DNA of 64,000 bases from Mauremys mutica (lineage: Eukaryota > Chordata > Testudines > Geoemydidae), in NCBI RefSeq assembly GCF_020497125.1, contig NC_059076.1, positions 6,687,951-6,751,950 on the forward strand, written 5' to 3'. Below, piece by piece: positions 1 through 10,880 of this stretch; within the stretch, counting starts at the first letter, position 1; each line of letters begins with the position of its first letter. The notes under the pieces are model-generated. The model saw nothing but the letters and a program-made list of their open reading frames with translations. It ran no database searches and was not told the DNA's origin. The translations under genes and the position numbers were made by a program.

Positions 1-759
1 ATAACTATACAAACTAAGGCATTAAGAAGTTAGTTATTAAAACAATGCATTAAAAAAAACAAAACCAGACAGATAAACAACAGGGTTAAACATTTAAATA
101 AGCTACTTATTACCTTATTTAAAACTTTTAAATAAAAATTGATAAGAAATCATATTAATATTTGACAAATTTGTTGTATTAATTTAGTGACTTAAGGCAT
201 TTTCCATTACTTTATTTTAAACTTTATTTTAAAACTCTGATACATGGTAATAAGGAAATCCTGTGTTTCAAATATTAGTCAATGGTTAGAATGAGAAGCA
301 GAGTCTGCATTTCTGTTGCTTGGCAACCATATCTTCAAGAAAGTTAGGAGTAATTCCAGCTGTTGCATTCCTGAAGGGTTAAAATAATTAATTTATTGGA
401 TTTATTTAAAGTAAAATTTGTCCTTGTTTTCTCTTTGTCTGATTGTTGTTTTATTCTGTTTTCAATTGCTTTATCTTGTGGAGGTTTCTCTAAAAATTAT
501 AACTTTCAACTTTTAAAACAAAGAGAGAGAGCAGAAGTGAGGAGAGGCAGGGCAAATGGGGGGTGATGAGCAACCTAGGAAGGTAGGGAGGTGTGAGCCA
601 AGAGAGATTAACTCTATCAAGGTATCTTAAGATACAGGCAGCAGCAGTAAGCTTAGCAAACTGAGAAAGGATATAGGGGGAAACTTAAACCAGAATGTAA
701 AAATATTTGAGAAAGAAGATTATATTTTTAGCTCTGAGTGAGGACTGTGGTTTCGTGAG
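1..759. other. AT-rich DNA without recognised gene
   Basis: No credible coding region or intact repeat was recognised. The first 500 bases are strongly AT-rich with several homopolymer A and T runs. From about 520 the sequence is purine-rich (GAGA and GGGAGG tracts). The only distinct site is the X-box-like palindrome listed separately. Confidence 0.5.
315..327. promoter_or_regulatory. candidate RFX X-box palindrome
   Basis: The 13-mer GTTGCTTGGCAAC consists of two perfect inverted half-sites, GTTGC and GGCAAC, separated by the usual short spacer. This is the form bound by RFX transcription factors, which regulate ciliary and MHC genes. It lies in otherwise unannotated AT-rich DNA, so occupancy is pure inference. 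A chance match is possible. Confidence 0.35.
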
Positions 760-1990
760 TCAAAGCAGTTGGAAACCCGCACAGCTGGGAATCTGGACCC
801 CTGGTTTTATTCTGGCTTTGGGAAGAGAGTGGGGGTAGTTACCTGCTCTTGTAAAACCTGAATTTGTTCCCGCAGTGTATGTTGCTTTTGTGTGCGTGCC
901 AAACGGATTGCAAGAGTGCCCTTTTTTGCTGCAGTTAACTGTTTTGGGGCAACTCCATCTGTTAATGCAGGGTCGCCGCTTGTGCAGGGAAAGCCCCTGG
1001 CGGGCCGGGCCAGTGTATTTACCTGCCTCGTCCGCAGGTCCGGCCGATCGCGGCTCCCACTGGCCGCAGATCGCTGCTCCGGGCCAATGGGAGCTGCTGG
1101 AAGGAGTGGCCAGTAAGTACCTTGGCCTGCGCTGCTTCCAGCAGCTCCCATTGGCCCGGAGCAATGATCCGCGGCCAGTGGGAGCCGCGATTGGCCAGAC
1201 CTGCGGACAGGGCAGATAAACACACCGGCCCAGCCTGCCAGGGGCTTTCCCTACACAAGCAGCGACCCCTGTTTGAGAAACCCTGTGTTAATGCATCAAT
1301 TCTAGGTGTTAACTCACTCAATTTTGGTTTTTCATTTTGAAATTCTTTTTTATTCACTCCCCTGCATTCCAGTCGCAACTCCTGTCTCCTAATGTGCTCT
1401 GTGAACCATTTCATTTTTTCCTTCATCTGATTTACCAATCCTGTGATTGCTGTTTGATACTTTTTCCTCCTGTGCACTTACTTCTCCCATTCTGACATGC
1501 ACCAGTCTAGGTGTCGGTTTAAGTTTAACTGGAACCTGGCTTTAATCATAAGGTGGTGGTTGCAATGCAGTGGTCCCGTTTCATCTTTTAATTTTGCAAG
1601 GGCCACCTTTTTCTGTTTCTGCCCCATTCTTCAGGCACAGGGGAGCTCCCTGAAGCCTGCTGTTGATCACAAATATTTATAACAGGGGATGACACATCTC
1701 TTTTTTGTAGGTTCCTTACAGCAGTTTCCAATCTTTTATTGTGTTTCTGTGCTTGCTGTCTCTGGACTGCTTGCCACCCCGCTAGGAGAGCAGGAGCATC
1801 CCAGGGCTCTGGGGCTTCTCCTGCTTCTTTTAACTCTTTCTTTGTTTCTGTTACTTGCCCTGCCAGTTTTGCAGTGTGCTGTCTTAGCCATTTAAGAGCC
1901 ATGGTTATAGGCTGCAATATTCCACATTTCATGGCTACAGGCTCTGCCCTAGCCTTGCAGATTCCATTCTATGGTCCTTTCCCACTATAT
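760..1990 (-). pseudogene. endogenous retrovirus internal region, broken coding sequence
   Basis: Read on the minus strand, this region lies directly downstream of an LTR and primer-binding site, in the position where a gag gene would be. An open stretch (1588-1932) and two later segments (about 1286-1477 and 807-958) are rich in K, E, Q and R and look like coiled-coil sequence. The reading is broken by stop codons and by a 318-bp foldback MITE (968-1285). I see no zinc knuckle, protease or reverse transcriptase, so the identity as gag is inferred from position only. No 3' LTR is visible to the left, so the provirus is truncated. No intact viral protein remains. Confidence 0.5.
968..1285. mobile_element. 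hAT-type foldback MITE (318 bp) with 8-bp TSD
   Basis: The element is a long imperfect palindrome. The left arm (about 970-1105) and the right arm (about 1130-1275) are inverted copies containing CCATTGG- and CCACTGG-type motifs. It begins CAGGGTCGCC and ends GAAACCCTG. The 8-mer TGTTAATG flanks it perfectly at 960-967 and 1286-1293, the target-duplication length of hAT transposons. It is GC-rich, unlike its surroundings, and has no coding capacity; the open frames across it are artefacts of the palindrome. It interrupts the retroviral coding region, so it inserted later. Confidence 0.85.
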
Positions 1991-2139
1991 TTTTAAATGC
2001 ATATGGACCTCTTTTGCTAGCAACTCAGAAAGTCCATACTTTATGAATCTTTGTGGGGATTTTTAGAGAAGGGTTAAGGGGGTTCCCTAGCATGTAGTTT
2101 TCTGCTCTATTAGATTGCGATTCCTACAGGGGGCAGCTC

Positions 2140-2151
2140 ACTTACTTACCA
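2140..2151 (-). promoter_or_regulatory. retroviral leader splice-donor-like site
   Basis: On the minus strand the sequence CTGGTAAGTAAG follows the primer-binding site by about 20 nt. It matches a strong 5' splice site (GTAAGT). Retroviruses commonly carry a major splice donor in the leader, so the position fits. This is inferred from context. Confidence 0.4.
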
Positions 2152-2154
2152 GAT

Positions 2155-2172
2155 CAGCAGTCGGGGTCACCA
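2155..2172 (-). other. primer-binding site matching tRNA-Trp
   Basis: The minus strand reads TGGTGACCCCGAC immediately after the LTR end, 13 bases complementary to the 3' end (with CCA) of vertebrate tRNA-Trp. The same primer type is used by avian leukosis/sarcoma viruses. The position just downstream of a CA-terminated LTR with its own poly(A) signal and TATA box supports the call. The last bases of the 18-nt site diverge. Confidence 0.7.
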
Positions 2173-2176
2173 GTAC

Positions 2177-2905
2177 TGTCAGATGTTGCTAGATGTTTGG
2201 CTGTGTGTGTGTGTGTTCTCACTGTGTGCTGTCCCACTTCTACGCAGACAGTTAGCACAGCAAACCTCGAGTGAACCGCCCAATCACCACAAGTTCTGTT
2301 AAGGTACGAAGGCACCCAGCCAGGTTTATTGTCAACAAAGCTTGGTCCTAGCTCCCCAGATCAATGCCTACAGTTATACTAGCACATATATGCCCATGGC
2401 AATGGACCAGCTCAGTGAACGGTGGGACTTTCCATTCTCCCCTCGGCTGGCAAAAGACACTCCCTCTGAGACTCTATTTTATACACCAATGCAAACGAAA
2501 TATGTATTGCCCCTCTGACGCAGTTAGCTGACGTCCTCTGACGTAGCCAGTTACCACCCATCACCTTGTACATCTCTATCCATCACACCGTCATCCTGAC
2601 CTTATCTTTAGGATGGATCAGTGTGTTGTTATCTTTGGGGGATGGGTTGGTATCAAGGTGTTCTGGTAACACCCTCTGGATTCTGCTTGTGTGAATACTC
2701 TGTGCCTAGCACCTCTTAGGAACGTGTGTTTCTGCAATATCAGCCCTGTTCTTTCTAGATTCTGTGAGCTTGCAAGCAGGCAGAGCCTGATTTCTGCTCA
2801 CTTTGCTTCTTTACTTTATATCAGCAAAATTTGACCATTACTTTAGTTCAGGCCTCAGGCTTCATACCAGGCCTCTGATAAGTCTCAAGCCCTCTTTCTA
2901 CTACA
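2177..2905 (-). mobile_element. ERV long terminal repeat (5' LTR, minus strand)
   Basis: Read on the minus strand, the segment has LTR order: a U3 candidate starting TGTAGTAGAAAGAG, a TATA box TATAAAATAG at 2474-2483, a poly(A) signal AATAAA at 2325-2330, and an end in TGACA at 2177 four bases before the primer-binding site. The U3 boundary near 2905 is a guess from the TG start. A (TG)n tract lies in U5 at about 2200-2216. Only this one LTR is visible. Confidence 0.65.
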
Positions 2906-4797
2906 AGCAGCTGATGACCCAGACTGTTGTTTTCATTCTAAGATGCTACCGCCTGTAAAAAAAACCATGAAGGCATGTTTGGCGCCAGAGGCAGCTGCAT
3001 TTTCAGTGGTAGTTAAAGTGGATTCCTACACTGGATTAGGATGTCACTTAATTGAGGTTACATGAAGTGCTTTGAGACACTGTGACATGAAAGACACAAT
3101 ATAAATGAACGATGATGTTACTATTGTGCACTGAAACTTGGGAGTCCTCATCAATTTTATTCTGGTTATGCGATCCATTTTTGTTAAGTCAGGTTGTTAA
3201 AAATCTACTGTCAAGTGCCAGAAATTGCCTTCTGTCGCACCTGAACATGTCTGAATGCACTCAGCCCCCTGGCGATGCTGAGAACAAAGAAATTTCCTTT
3301 CTTACAACCAATATGTCATCTGAATGCAGAACACACCAAACTCACAAGGTGTTGGGAGCAAGTCTGCATGGTAGGAATTAACTGTTTTGCAGCATACATT
3401 TTCAGTACCTTGTGCTTGAAGCTGCACTGGGGACATTTGTAAAATGCTTCCCAGCACTCCTAAGATCAGTGGTGGCCCTAGAGTGAACAGACCTGTATGT
3501 GCCACTCACTTTTCAGCAGGTTTAACCAAGTCTAATGGAACTAGTGATAAAAATGTCACCACTGAGTCCAGAGGGTTTAATACGGACTCAGTTGAATCAG
3601 TAGGACTGTTTTGTTTCCTTAATTTTCCCAGTTGTCTTTGTGAACCATGGAAATTGCAAAGAAACCATATGTGGACTGAAACTGTAGGATGAAGAATGCT
3701 CACGATTCACATGGAAATCAACTGGGCATCTCAGCATCTCTCATGAACAGAGCCTAACTGAGTAAGATTTTTACTCATGGCAATTTTATGATCCATGAAT
3801 GCATATTCCACTGTAGCAAATAAGGTATGGGACAACTCACTTTGAGGTCAATGGCAGAACTCCCATTGATTTCAGTGGGCACAGGATCCAATGTAAGATA
3901 CTGTTTCTACCAACTGATGAGTACGCACTGAGTGGACTGAACTATTTCTTGTGTGGGTTTGCTGTGGGACGATCTGTGGCTCACCTGATTAAAAGGGATC
4001 CCTCATATACCCCAGGAAGCTCCTCCATCATGACAGCAACAAAGAAACTTATACCTACAGTATCTAAAAGACTATCAGCAGGGAGTTCTAATTAGTCCAT
4101 CATAAAGATGAGATCGTTTTCTTTGGGTGTAGGTGTGGGGGGTGGGGAAAAGGGGCAGAGGGACAGCAGAATATTTAGTTCAAAATCGATTATCTGCAAT
4201 TGGCAGAAATTTCCTCTACTCCCTCCCTGAATAATTAGGAGCCCACATTCAAATATCTTCCTACATCCTTGCTAACTAAGCCAAAACCCAGCTATGTTTG
4301 CTACCCAACTATGCCGTCTCATTATAAGTAGTGAAAGAATGAGCGGGTGGGGGGGGAGCAGATGTATTTGTCATGTCGTTTTCCCTGATTCCCGTTGCTC
4401 ATCTGAACCTGATGGCCTGCGGGACTGTTGAGTGACACACCTCCCAGCTATCTCTGAGATTCAAGGACAACCCTGTGTTTCCTCTCCATTTTGAAGTGTT
4501 GCTTTCTCTCTTAAGACACGTACAGCTTTTATATTTCTGGGATTCTTTGAATATGGAAGATTTTTATCATGCAGGCCCAGCAATACTTATAACTCTGTGT
4601 ATGCTGATTTTAGGCACGTACACCTACATGAATTAAAACACATTTTAATAGACTGTCTTTTATATTCATCATCTTTGATATTCATCATTCAGAGAAAAAT
4701 GTAGGCTGCCTCTATTATCATGTTATGGGAATGAAACCTGGAAGTGTTTATTATCACTCTATTCCTAGAAGATAAAGCCCGTTAGAGCAGTGGCTCT
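2906..4797. other. intergenic DNA, nothing recognised
   Basis: No coding signature, intact repeat or RNA gene was recognised. Short open frames at 3112-3381 and 3444-3703 have ordinary AT-rich composition and no family resemblance. Around 3840-3890 is an old palindrome-like motif (CCATTGATTTCAGTGGG) of a kind that recurs in the window. A G-rich tract occurs near 4130-4160 and at 4345-4357. Confidence 0.5.
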
Positions 4798-5197
4798 CAA
4801 ACTTTCCAGACTACTGTACCCCTTTCAAGAGTCTGATTTGTCTTGCACACCCCAAGTTTCACCTCACTTAATAACTACTTGCTTACAAAATCAGACATAA
4901 AAATGCAAATGGTTCACAGCGCACTGTTACTAAAACACTGCTGACTTTCTCCTTTTAACCATATAATTATCAAATAAATCAGTTGGAATATAAATATTGT
5001 ACTTACATTTCAATGTGTAGTATATAGAGCAATACAAACAAGTTATTGTCCGTGTGAAATTGTAGTTTGTACTGACTTTGCTAGTGCTTTTCATGTAGCT
5101 GCTGTAAAACTAGGCAAATCTCTAGATGAGTTGATGGACCCCCTGGAAGACTCCTGCATACCCCAGGGGTACACGTACACCTGGTTGAAAACCATTG
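4798..5197. mobile_element. hAT-type non-autonomous element (400 bp)
   Basis: The element starts CAGTGGCTCTCAAACTTTC and ends GGTTGAAAACCATTG, imperfect terminal inverted repeats of the hAT type. The flanking octamers CGTTAGAG (4790-4797) and CTTTAGAG (5198-5205) match at 7 of 8 positions, as expected for an old 8-bp target duplication. It has no coding capacity. Confidence 0.8.
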
Positions 5198-5420
5198 CTT
5201 TAGAGTAACTAATAGGAAATCAGAACTCTACTTGCAATGCTTTTTGAGCGGTATAGCAGACAAGTGGCAGTTTTCAGTATTGTTTTTATTAGTCCCCTGC
5301 AATGTCACATAATTCCTAGAACACGAGCGACAGTATTTGCTATGATATTAAAGACAAGCACTAAACAGCACTCAGTTGTCCCATTGATGACTCTGGTATA
5401 AATATCTAAATGGAGAGAGA

Positions 5421-5633
5421 GGCCTTGTCTACATTGCCCACAGTTCAGACTAAAGGGGGGCGAATAACAGCATGCGCCAAAGTGCTGTGCTGTAATTCTC
5501 CTGTGTGGATGCTGTGGGTGCCAGCTAAAAGGTTCCCAGTTCACATTAACATAGTCCTGTTTGAAGAGGACTTTGGGGAGCACTGCTATTCGCTCCCCCA
5601 TAGTCTGATCTGTGGAGCAGTGTAGACATGGCC
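5421..5633. mobile_element. Harbinger-like MITE (213 bp)
   Basis: The left end GGCCTTGTCTACAT and the inverted right end GGCCATGTCTACAC are terminal inverted repeats. They are the same termini as the two larger Harbinger elements in this window. Flanks are AGA on both sides inside a GA-rich tract, so a 3-bp duplication is possible but not certain. There is no coding capacity; such elements depend on a transposase from elsewhere. Confidence 0.75.
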
Positions 5634-7097
5634 AGAGAGACAGATACACACCGTGGTGATATAGGGTTAAATATCAATAGAAACTATTGAGATCAGGGTC
5701 TTTGTGTTTGCACAGCATTTAACATTATGGTGCTTTATTGACAGCTAGGGCCTCTGGCCGTTACCACTGTATAATTAATAAAAATAATAAATCCAAGGCT
5801 AATTTATAGCTAAGATAGCAAGCAGCTTATCTATCCTATTAATAGTATTGCTATGAAGTATCATCAAAAACGTATATCTATCCACTTTCCTTCTTACATC
5901 TGTAAATAGCTTGCAGTATAGATTCACAGCTCTCAATATGTAAATAATTTAATACTAGGGCTAACAATTCGTAGGAGGCTTCTCTTACACAGTATTTTTA
6001 TCCCCATCAAAATCGGAAATGACGCTTCTCCATATTTGCCACTCACATTGTCAATGGAGGATGGGCAACCACTTTTATTTACCTTAGAAATATAACACTG
6101 TAGACAAAATAGGAGCTTGTCTAAGCCAAAAACATAGGTTAGAAGAATAAATTGCTCAGAAAAAGTAAAGTGATGTGATTGCTTCAGATATGTAGAAACA
6201 ACTGATATTGATCATACACCTCTGTATCTTGTCAATGACCTTTTAGCATTCAATATTGCTTTCTAAACAATGGAAGAAGGCAATCCAGAAATCTAGGTGT
6301 GTGACCAGAAGAGGAATGATCAGGGATTGCCAAAACTCCAGTAATAAAGCATACGCTAAACCAAAGCAACCAAAGAGAAAAGAAAGAAGCAAGGATATAA
6401 ATTACTGGTTGAAACCAACCCCTTTCGAACCCTTCAAACTGAACATCAGAAACTTTACAATGACACGGCTCGGGTAGACATCTGCATTTTAGATAAGTGA
6501 AGGGACAGCTGTGGACGTTTATTTTGTATGTATTGAAATATATTTGTATGTATATTTGGTTGCTGAAGAGCTAATAGTTTAATGATCATTTGAATGTCTT
6601 TATTATTAGTAGTTTTGGATTTTACAGAGTCTGTTCCAAACATTTCAATTGTTGTTATTCTTCACTGTGGAAGGGTGAGTTTTTGAAACAAGGTGGTGGT
6701 GATGATGATGATTTAGTTTTCCTATCCTGTGAATATTTGAGTTAGAAATTATTCAAGTCTTGAATCGGGACAAGAAATCAAAATCCTGAAAGTATGGGAA
6801 AATGGAGATTTTCTCTATTTTAGAGTGATTGAAATATTTTGTTTTGATAATTTTGCAATGTTTCATTTTAATTTTTGACTATCTTACAATATTGTTCTGT
6901 ATAATTAGCTTCATTTTAAAAACAAAAACTGGTTTTGAGCAGGGAAAAGAAAAATTTAGAAAATGTCAAAATGAAATGTTTCAACAATTTCCATTGTTTT
7001 CCAACATTTTTTTAAGACAGGAAATTCATCCAACAGATTCCTGTTCATAAACAGTTTTGATTTTGACAAATCAGCATTTTTCAGTTAAAAATGATTA
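5634..7097. other. AT-rich intergenic DNA
   Basis: No gene was recognised. The stretch is AT-rich throughout. At about 6680-7080 there are T-rich and A-rich blocks with inverted similarity (AAATGTTTCAAC-type motifs), possibly a very decayed palindromic DNA transposon, but the ends cannot be placed. Confidence 0.4.
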
Positions 7098-9944
7098 GTC
7101 AAAAGAACAACAACAGTGGGCCAGACCAATGATCTAGCCCAGTATCCTGCCTTCTGACTGTGGCCTCTGCCAGATGATTCAACGGGAATGAACAGTGATC
7201 CATCTCTCGTCATCCAGTCCCAGCTTCTAGTAGTTCAACATTTATGGACATCTGGATTATGAGGTTGCATCCCTGACCATCTTGGCTAGTAGCCATTGAT
7301 GGACCTATCCACCATGAATGATCTAATTCTTTTTTGAACACAGTTATACTTTTGGCGTTCACAGAATCTTATGGCAACAAGTTCCATGGATTGACTGTTT
7401 GTTGTGTGCAGAAGTTCTTCCTTTTGTTTGTTTTAAACCTGCTGCATATTAATTTGGTCGGGTGACCCCTGGTTCTTTTGTTATGTGAAGCGGTAAATAA
7501 CACTTCCTTATTCACTTTCTCCACACCAGTCATGATTTTATAGACCTCTATCATATCATACCTTAGTCAGCTCTTTTCCAAGCTGAACAGTCCAAGTCTT
7601 TTCACCTCTTCTCATATGGAAGCTGTTGCATAGTCCTAGTCATTTTTTGTGTCTTTTCTTTGTACATTTTCCAATACGAATGTATCTTTTATGAGGTGGG
7701 ACAACCAGAACCACAATCTGTATTCGAGGATTTATATAGTGGCATTATAATATTTTCTGTTTTATTATCTATCACTTTCCTAATGGTTCCTAACATTCTG
7801 TTAATTTTTTTGACTGTTGCTGCACATGTAGCAGATATTTTCAGAGAACTATTCAAGAGAGCTCCAAGATCTCTTTCTTGAGTGGTAACAGCTAATTTAG
7901 ATCCCAATATTTTGTATGTATAGCTGAGATTACTTTTTCCACTGTACACTACTTTGTACTTATCAACATTGATTTTCATTTCTCATTTTGTTGCCCAGTC
8001 ATCCAGTTTTGTAAAATCCCTTTGTTATTCTTCACAGTCTGCTTTGAACTTAACTATACTGAGTAATTTATTAATTTGGTATAGTATTGCTATCTCACTG
8101 TTCACCCCTTTTCAAGATAATTTATGAATATGTTGGACAGCAATGGTCCCAGTACAAATTCTTGGAGGAACCCCACTCTTTACCTCTGTAAATTGTGAAA
8201 ATTGGTAATTTATTCCTACTCTTTTTATTCTGTCTTTTAACTAGTTACTGATCCTTGGGAGGACCTTCCCTCTTATCCTGTGGCTGCTTACATTGCTTAA
8301 GAGCCTTTGGTGTTGCATCTTGTCCAAGGCTTTCTGGAAATCCAAGTATCCTATATCAACTGGATCATCATTGTTCACATTTTGTTGACCTCCTCAAAAG
8401 CCATCTTGACTCTTCCCCAACATATTGTGTTCATCTATGTGTTTGATAATTCTGTTCTTTACTATAGTTTCAATCAGTTTGCCTGATACTGAAGTTAGAC
8501 TTACTGGCCTGTAATTGCCAGGATTGCCTCTGGATCCTTTTTTAAAAATTGGTGTCAGATTAGCTACCCTCCAGTCACCTGGTGCAGAGGCTGATTTAAG
8601 CAATAGGTTACATATCACAGTTAGTAGAACTGCAATTTCATATCTAAGTTCCTCCAGAACTCTTGGGTGAATGCCATTTGATTCAGTTGACTTATTAGTG
8701 TTTAATTTTTCAATTTGTTCCAAAACCTCCTCTACTGACACCTCAATCTGGGACAGTTCCTCAGATTTGTCATCTAAAAAGAATAGCTCAGGTGTGGGAA
8801 TCTCCCTCACATCCTCTGTAGTGAAGACCGATGCAAAGAATTCAGTTAGCTTTTCCATAATGGTCTTGTCTTCCTGATTATTTGGCAGACTTCTTGCTCC
8901 TGATGTACTTTAAAATGCTGTTAGTTTTTGTGTCTTTAGAAAGTTGCTCTTCACATTAATTCTTGACCTACCTTATTATACTTTTACACTTGACTTGCTA
9001 GAGTTTATGTTCCTTTCTATTTTCCTCACTAGGATTTGACTTTCAATTTTTAAAGGATACCTTTTTAGCCTTTAACTACCTCTTTTAGTCTGCTGTTTAG
9101 CCATGTTGGCATATTTTTGGCTTCTTACTGTTTTTAATTGGGGTATGCATTTAATTTGAGCCTATATTATGGTGTTTTTAAATAGTTTCCCAGCAGCTTA
9201 AAGGCATTTCACCCTTGTGACTGTTCCTTTTAATTTCCATTTAACTAGCTTCCTCATTTTTGTGCAGTTCCTTTTTTTGAAGTTATATGCTACTGTGCTG
9301 GGTTTCTTTGGCATTTTTCCTCCCTAAAAGGATGTTAAATTTAATTACATTATGGTTGCTATTACTGAGCGGGTCAGCTATAATTACCTCTTGGACCAGA
9401 TCCTGTGCTCCACTTAGGACTAAATCCAGGATTGCCTCTCCCCCTGTGGGTTCCAGGACAACCTTCTCCAAGAAGCAGTCATTAATGGTGTCTAGAAATT
9501 TTGTCTCTACATCCCATCCTGAGGTAACATGTACCCAGTCAATATGAGGACAGCTGAAATCCCCCATTATTATTGTGTTTTCCATCTTTGCAGCCTCTGT
9601 AATCTCCCTAAGCATTTCACAGTCACCGTCACCATCCTGGTCAGGTGGTCACAGTATATTCCTGTTGCTGTACTATTATTGTTCAAGCATGGAATTTCTA
9701 TCTATACAGAGTCTATGGACCAAGTAAATCATTTAAGATTTTTTACTTTATTTGACTCTGTGCTTTCACATTATAGAGCCACCCATCGGCCAACGTAACC
9801 TAATCGGTCGTTGCTATGTATCTTGTACCCTGGTATTACCATGTCCCATTGATTATCCTCATTCCACCAAGTTTTTCTGATGCCTATCAATATTTTCATT
9901 TAAAGCAAGGCACTATAGGTCACCCATCTTACTGTTTAGACTTC
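7098..9944 (-). mobile_element. CR1 LINE, long degraded copy (about 2.85 kb)
   Basis: Read on the minus strand this is a CR1 non-LTR retrotransposon. The 9283-9615 segment encodes an apurinic-type endonuclease C-terminus, with MGDFSCPHIDW and an LDLVLSG motif; the usual catalytic SDH reads SNH. The 8394-8858 segment encodes the start of reverse transcriptase, with an NLTPIFKKGSRGNPGNYRPV motif. Further downstream are fragments with the LGALLN and MLGTIRK motifs of the C-terminal region. The 3' end near 7100 resembles the CR1 tail. Many stops and frameshifts divide the ORF, so the copy is inactive. The 5' limit near 9944 adjoins a Penelope-like tail. Confidence 0.85.
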
Positions 9945-10003
9945 TAGAGAGACAAGGTGGGTGAGGTTATATCTTTTATTGGACCAACTTTTTTTGATGA
10001 GAG

Positions 10004-10040
10004 AGACAAGCTTTTGAGCTCACACAGAGCTCTTCTTCAG
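10004..10040 (-). ncRNA. hammerhead-like core in Penelope tail (candidate)
   Basis: On the minus strand the tail reads CTGAAGA, then a hairpin with arms AGAGCTC and GAGCT around TGTGT, then AAAAGC. This follows the hammerhead order CUGANGA, stem II, GAAA, although the second core box here starts with A rather than G. Penelope-like elements are known to carry hammerhead ribozymes. Stems I and III are not convincing, so this is a candidate only. Confidence 0.3.
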
Positions 10041-10180
10041 GTCTGGGAAAGGTACTCAGAGGGTCACAGCTAAATATAAGGCAGAACAGATTGTTTAGCA
10101 TAAGTAGTTGACACATATTTCAAGGGACCATTTTAGGCGAAGTGGCCCATTAATAACTCACCAGTCATGGGGGCAGGGGG

Positions 10181-10279
10181 GAAGCTGGGGGATAGTGGAG
10201 GGTGGTTAGTGGGTTATATATTGTTGTAAGAAGCTGGGGGGATAGTGGAGGGTGGTTAGTGGGTTATATATTGTTGTAA
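10181..10279. repeat. tandem duplication, two copies of about 50 bp
   Basis: A unit beginning GAAGCTGGGG and ending TTGTTGTAA occurs at 10181-10229 and again at 10230-10279. The copies differ by one inserted G and the final base. It lies at the end of the Penelope-like coding region. Confidence 0.9.
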
Positions 10280-10700
10280 TAATCCAGAGTCTGTATTCAG
10301 TCCATGATTTTTGGTGTCTAGCAGAGTTATATATTTACGTTCCAGGGCTCACTTTTTGAAGGTGTTGCACAGGTTTCCTTTGAGGACAAGGACTGAGAGG
10401 TCACCCATGATCACTTTCTGAAAGTGTTCACCCATGGGTGATATGGTGTTTTTGTTTTTTATCATTTTTCTGTGTGAGTTTATTTGAGATAGTGGTGATT
10501 GTCTGGTTTCACCCACATAGTTGTTATTGGGGCATTTAGTGCCCTGGATGAGGTACACCACAAGTTGTGAAAGGCATGCGCAGGGCCCATGGATCTTGAA
10601 AGCTGTGTTGTGGGGGTGTTGATCATCACAGTGGTGGAGATATGTCTACAGGTTTGGCATCTTTTATTCTGCAGAGTCCAGTGCTGCTATGAGTTGGTGT
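10262..10700 (-). pseudogene. GIY-YIG endonuclease domain of a Penelope-like element (degraded)
   Basis: The minus-strand reading contains VVYLIQGTKCPNNNYVGETR, the VYLI...YVGET form of the GIY-YIG nuclease signature. An H-R-K helix, PMGEHF and DLSVLVLKG follow, and beyond 10349 the reading continues with LLDTKNHGLNTDSGLL. That order matches the C-terminal endonuclease of Penelope-like elements, which nicks target DNA for reverse transcription. The upstream part is broken by stop codons. A small tandem duplication (10181-10279) falls at the end of the coding region. Family assignment rests on motifs only. Confidence 0.65.
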
Positions 10701-10880
10701 GTCCTGGTCTGTGGGGAGCTTGCTTCTCATGATGAGCTTGGAGAGCTTGGGAGGTTGTTTTGAAGGCCGGAAGAGGGGGTTCAGAGACAATTTCTTTCAC
10801 AATGTGGTCCCCATCAAGTATGGGTTGTAGCTGTGTAATGATACCCATATGGGTTCCAGTTTGGGGTGCTAAGTGACAGC

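Larger units (their letters stand above)
9945..10880 (-). mobile_element. Penelope-like retroelement, 3' part
   Basis: On the minus strand this segment carries the C-terminal GIY-YIG endonuclease part of a Penelope-like element and then its 3' non-coding tail (9945-10250). The tail ends in a characteristic sequence around AATAAAAGATATAACCTCACC. The reverse transcriptase that should lie upstream (beyond 10880) is not recognisable, so the copy is 5'-truncated. It abuts the 5' end of the CR1 at 7098-9944. Confidence 0.7.

Noticed and set aside
875..1219. overlapping open frames of 74-152 codons on both strands
   Set aside because: They are produced by the GC-rich palindrome of the foldback MITE; no codon bias or family resemblance.
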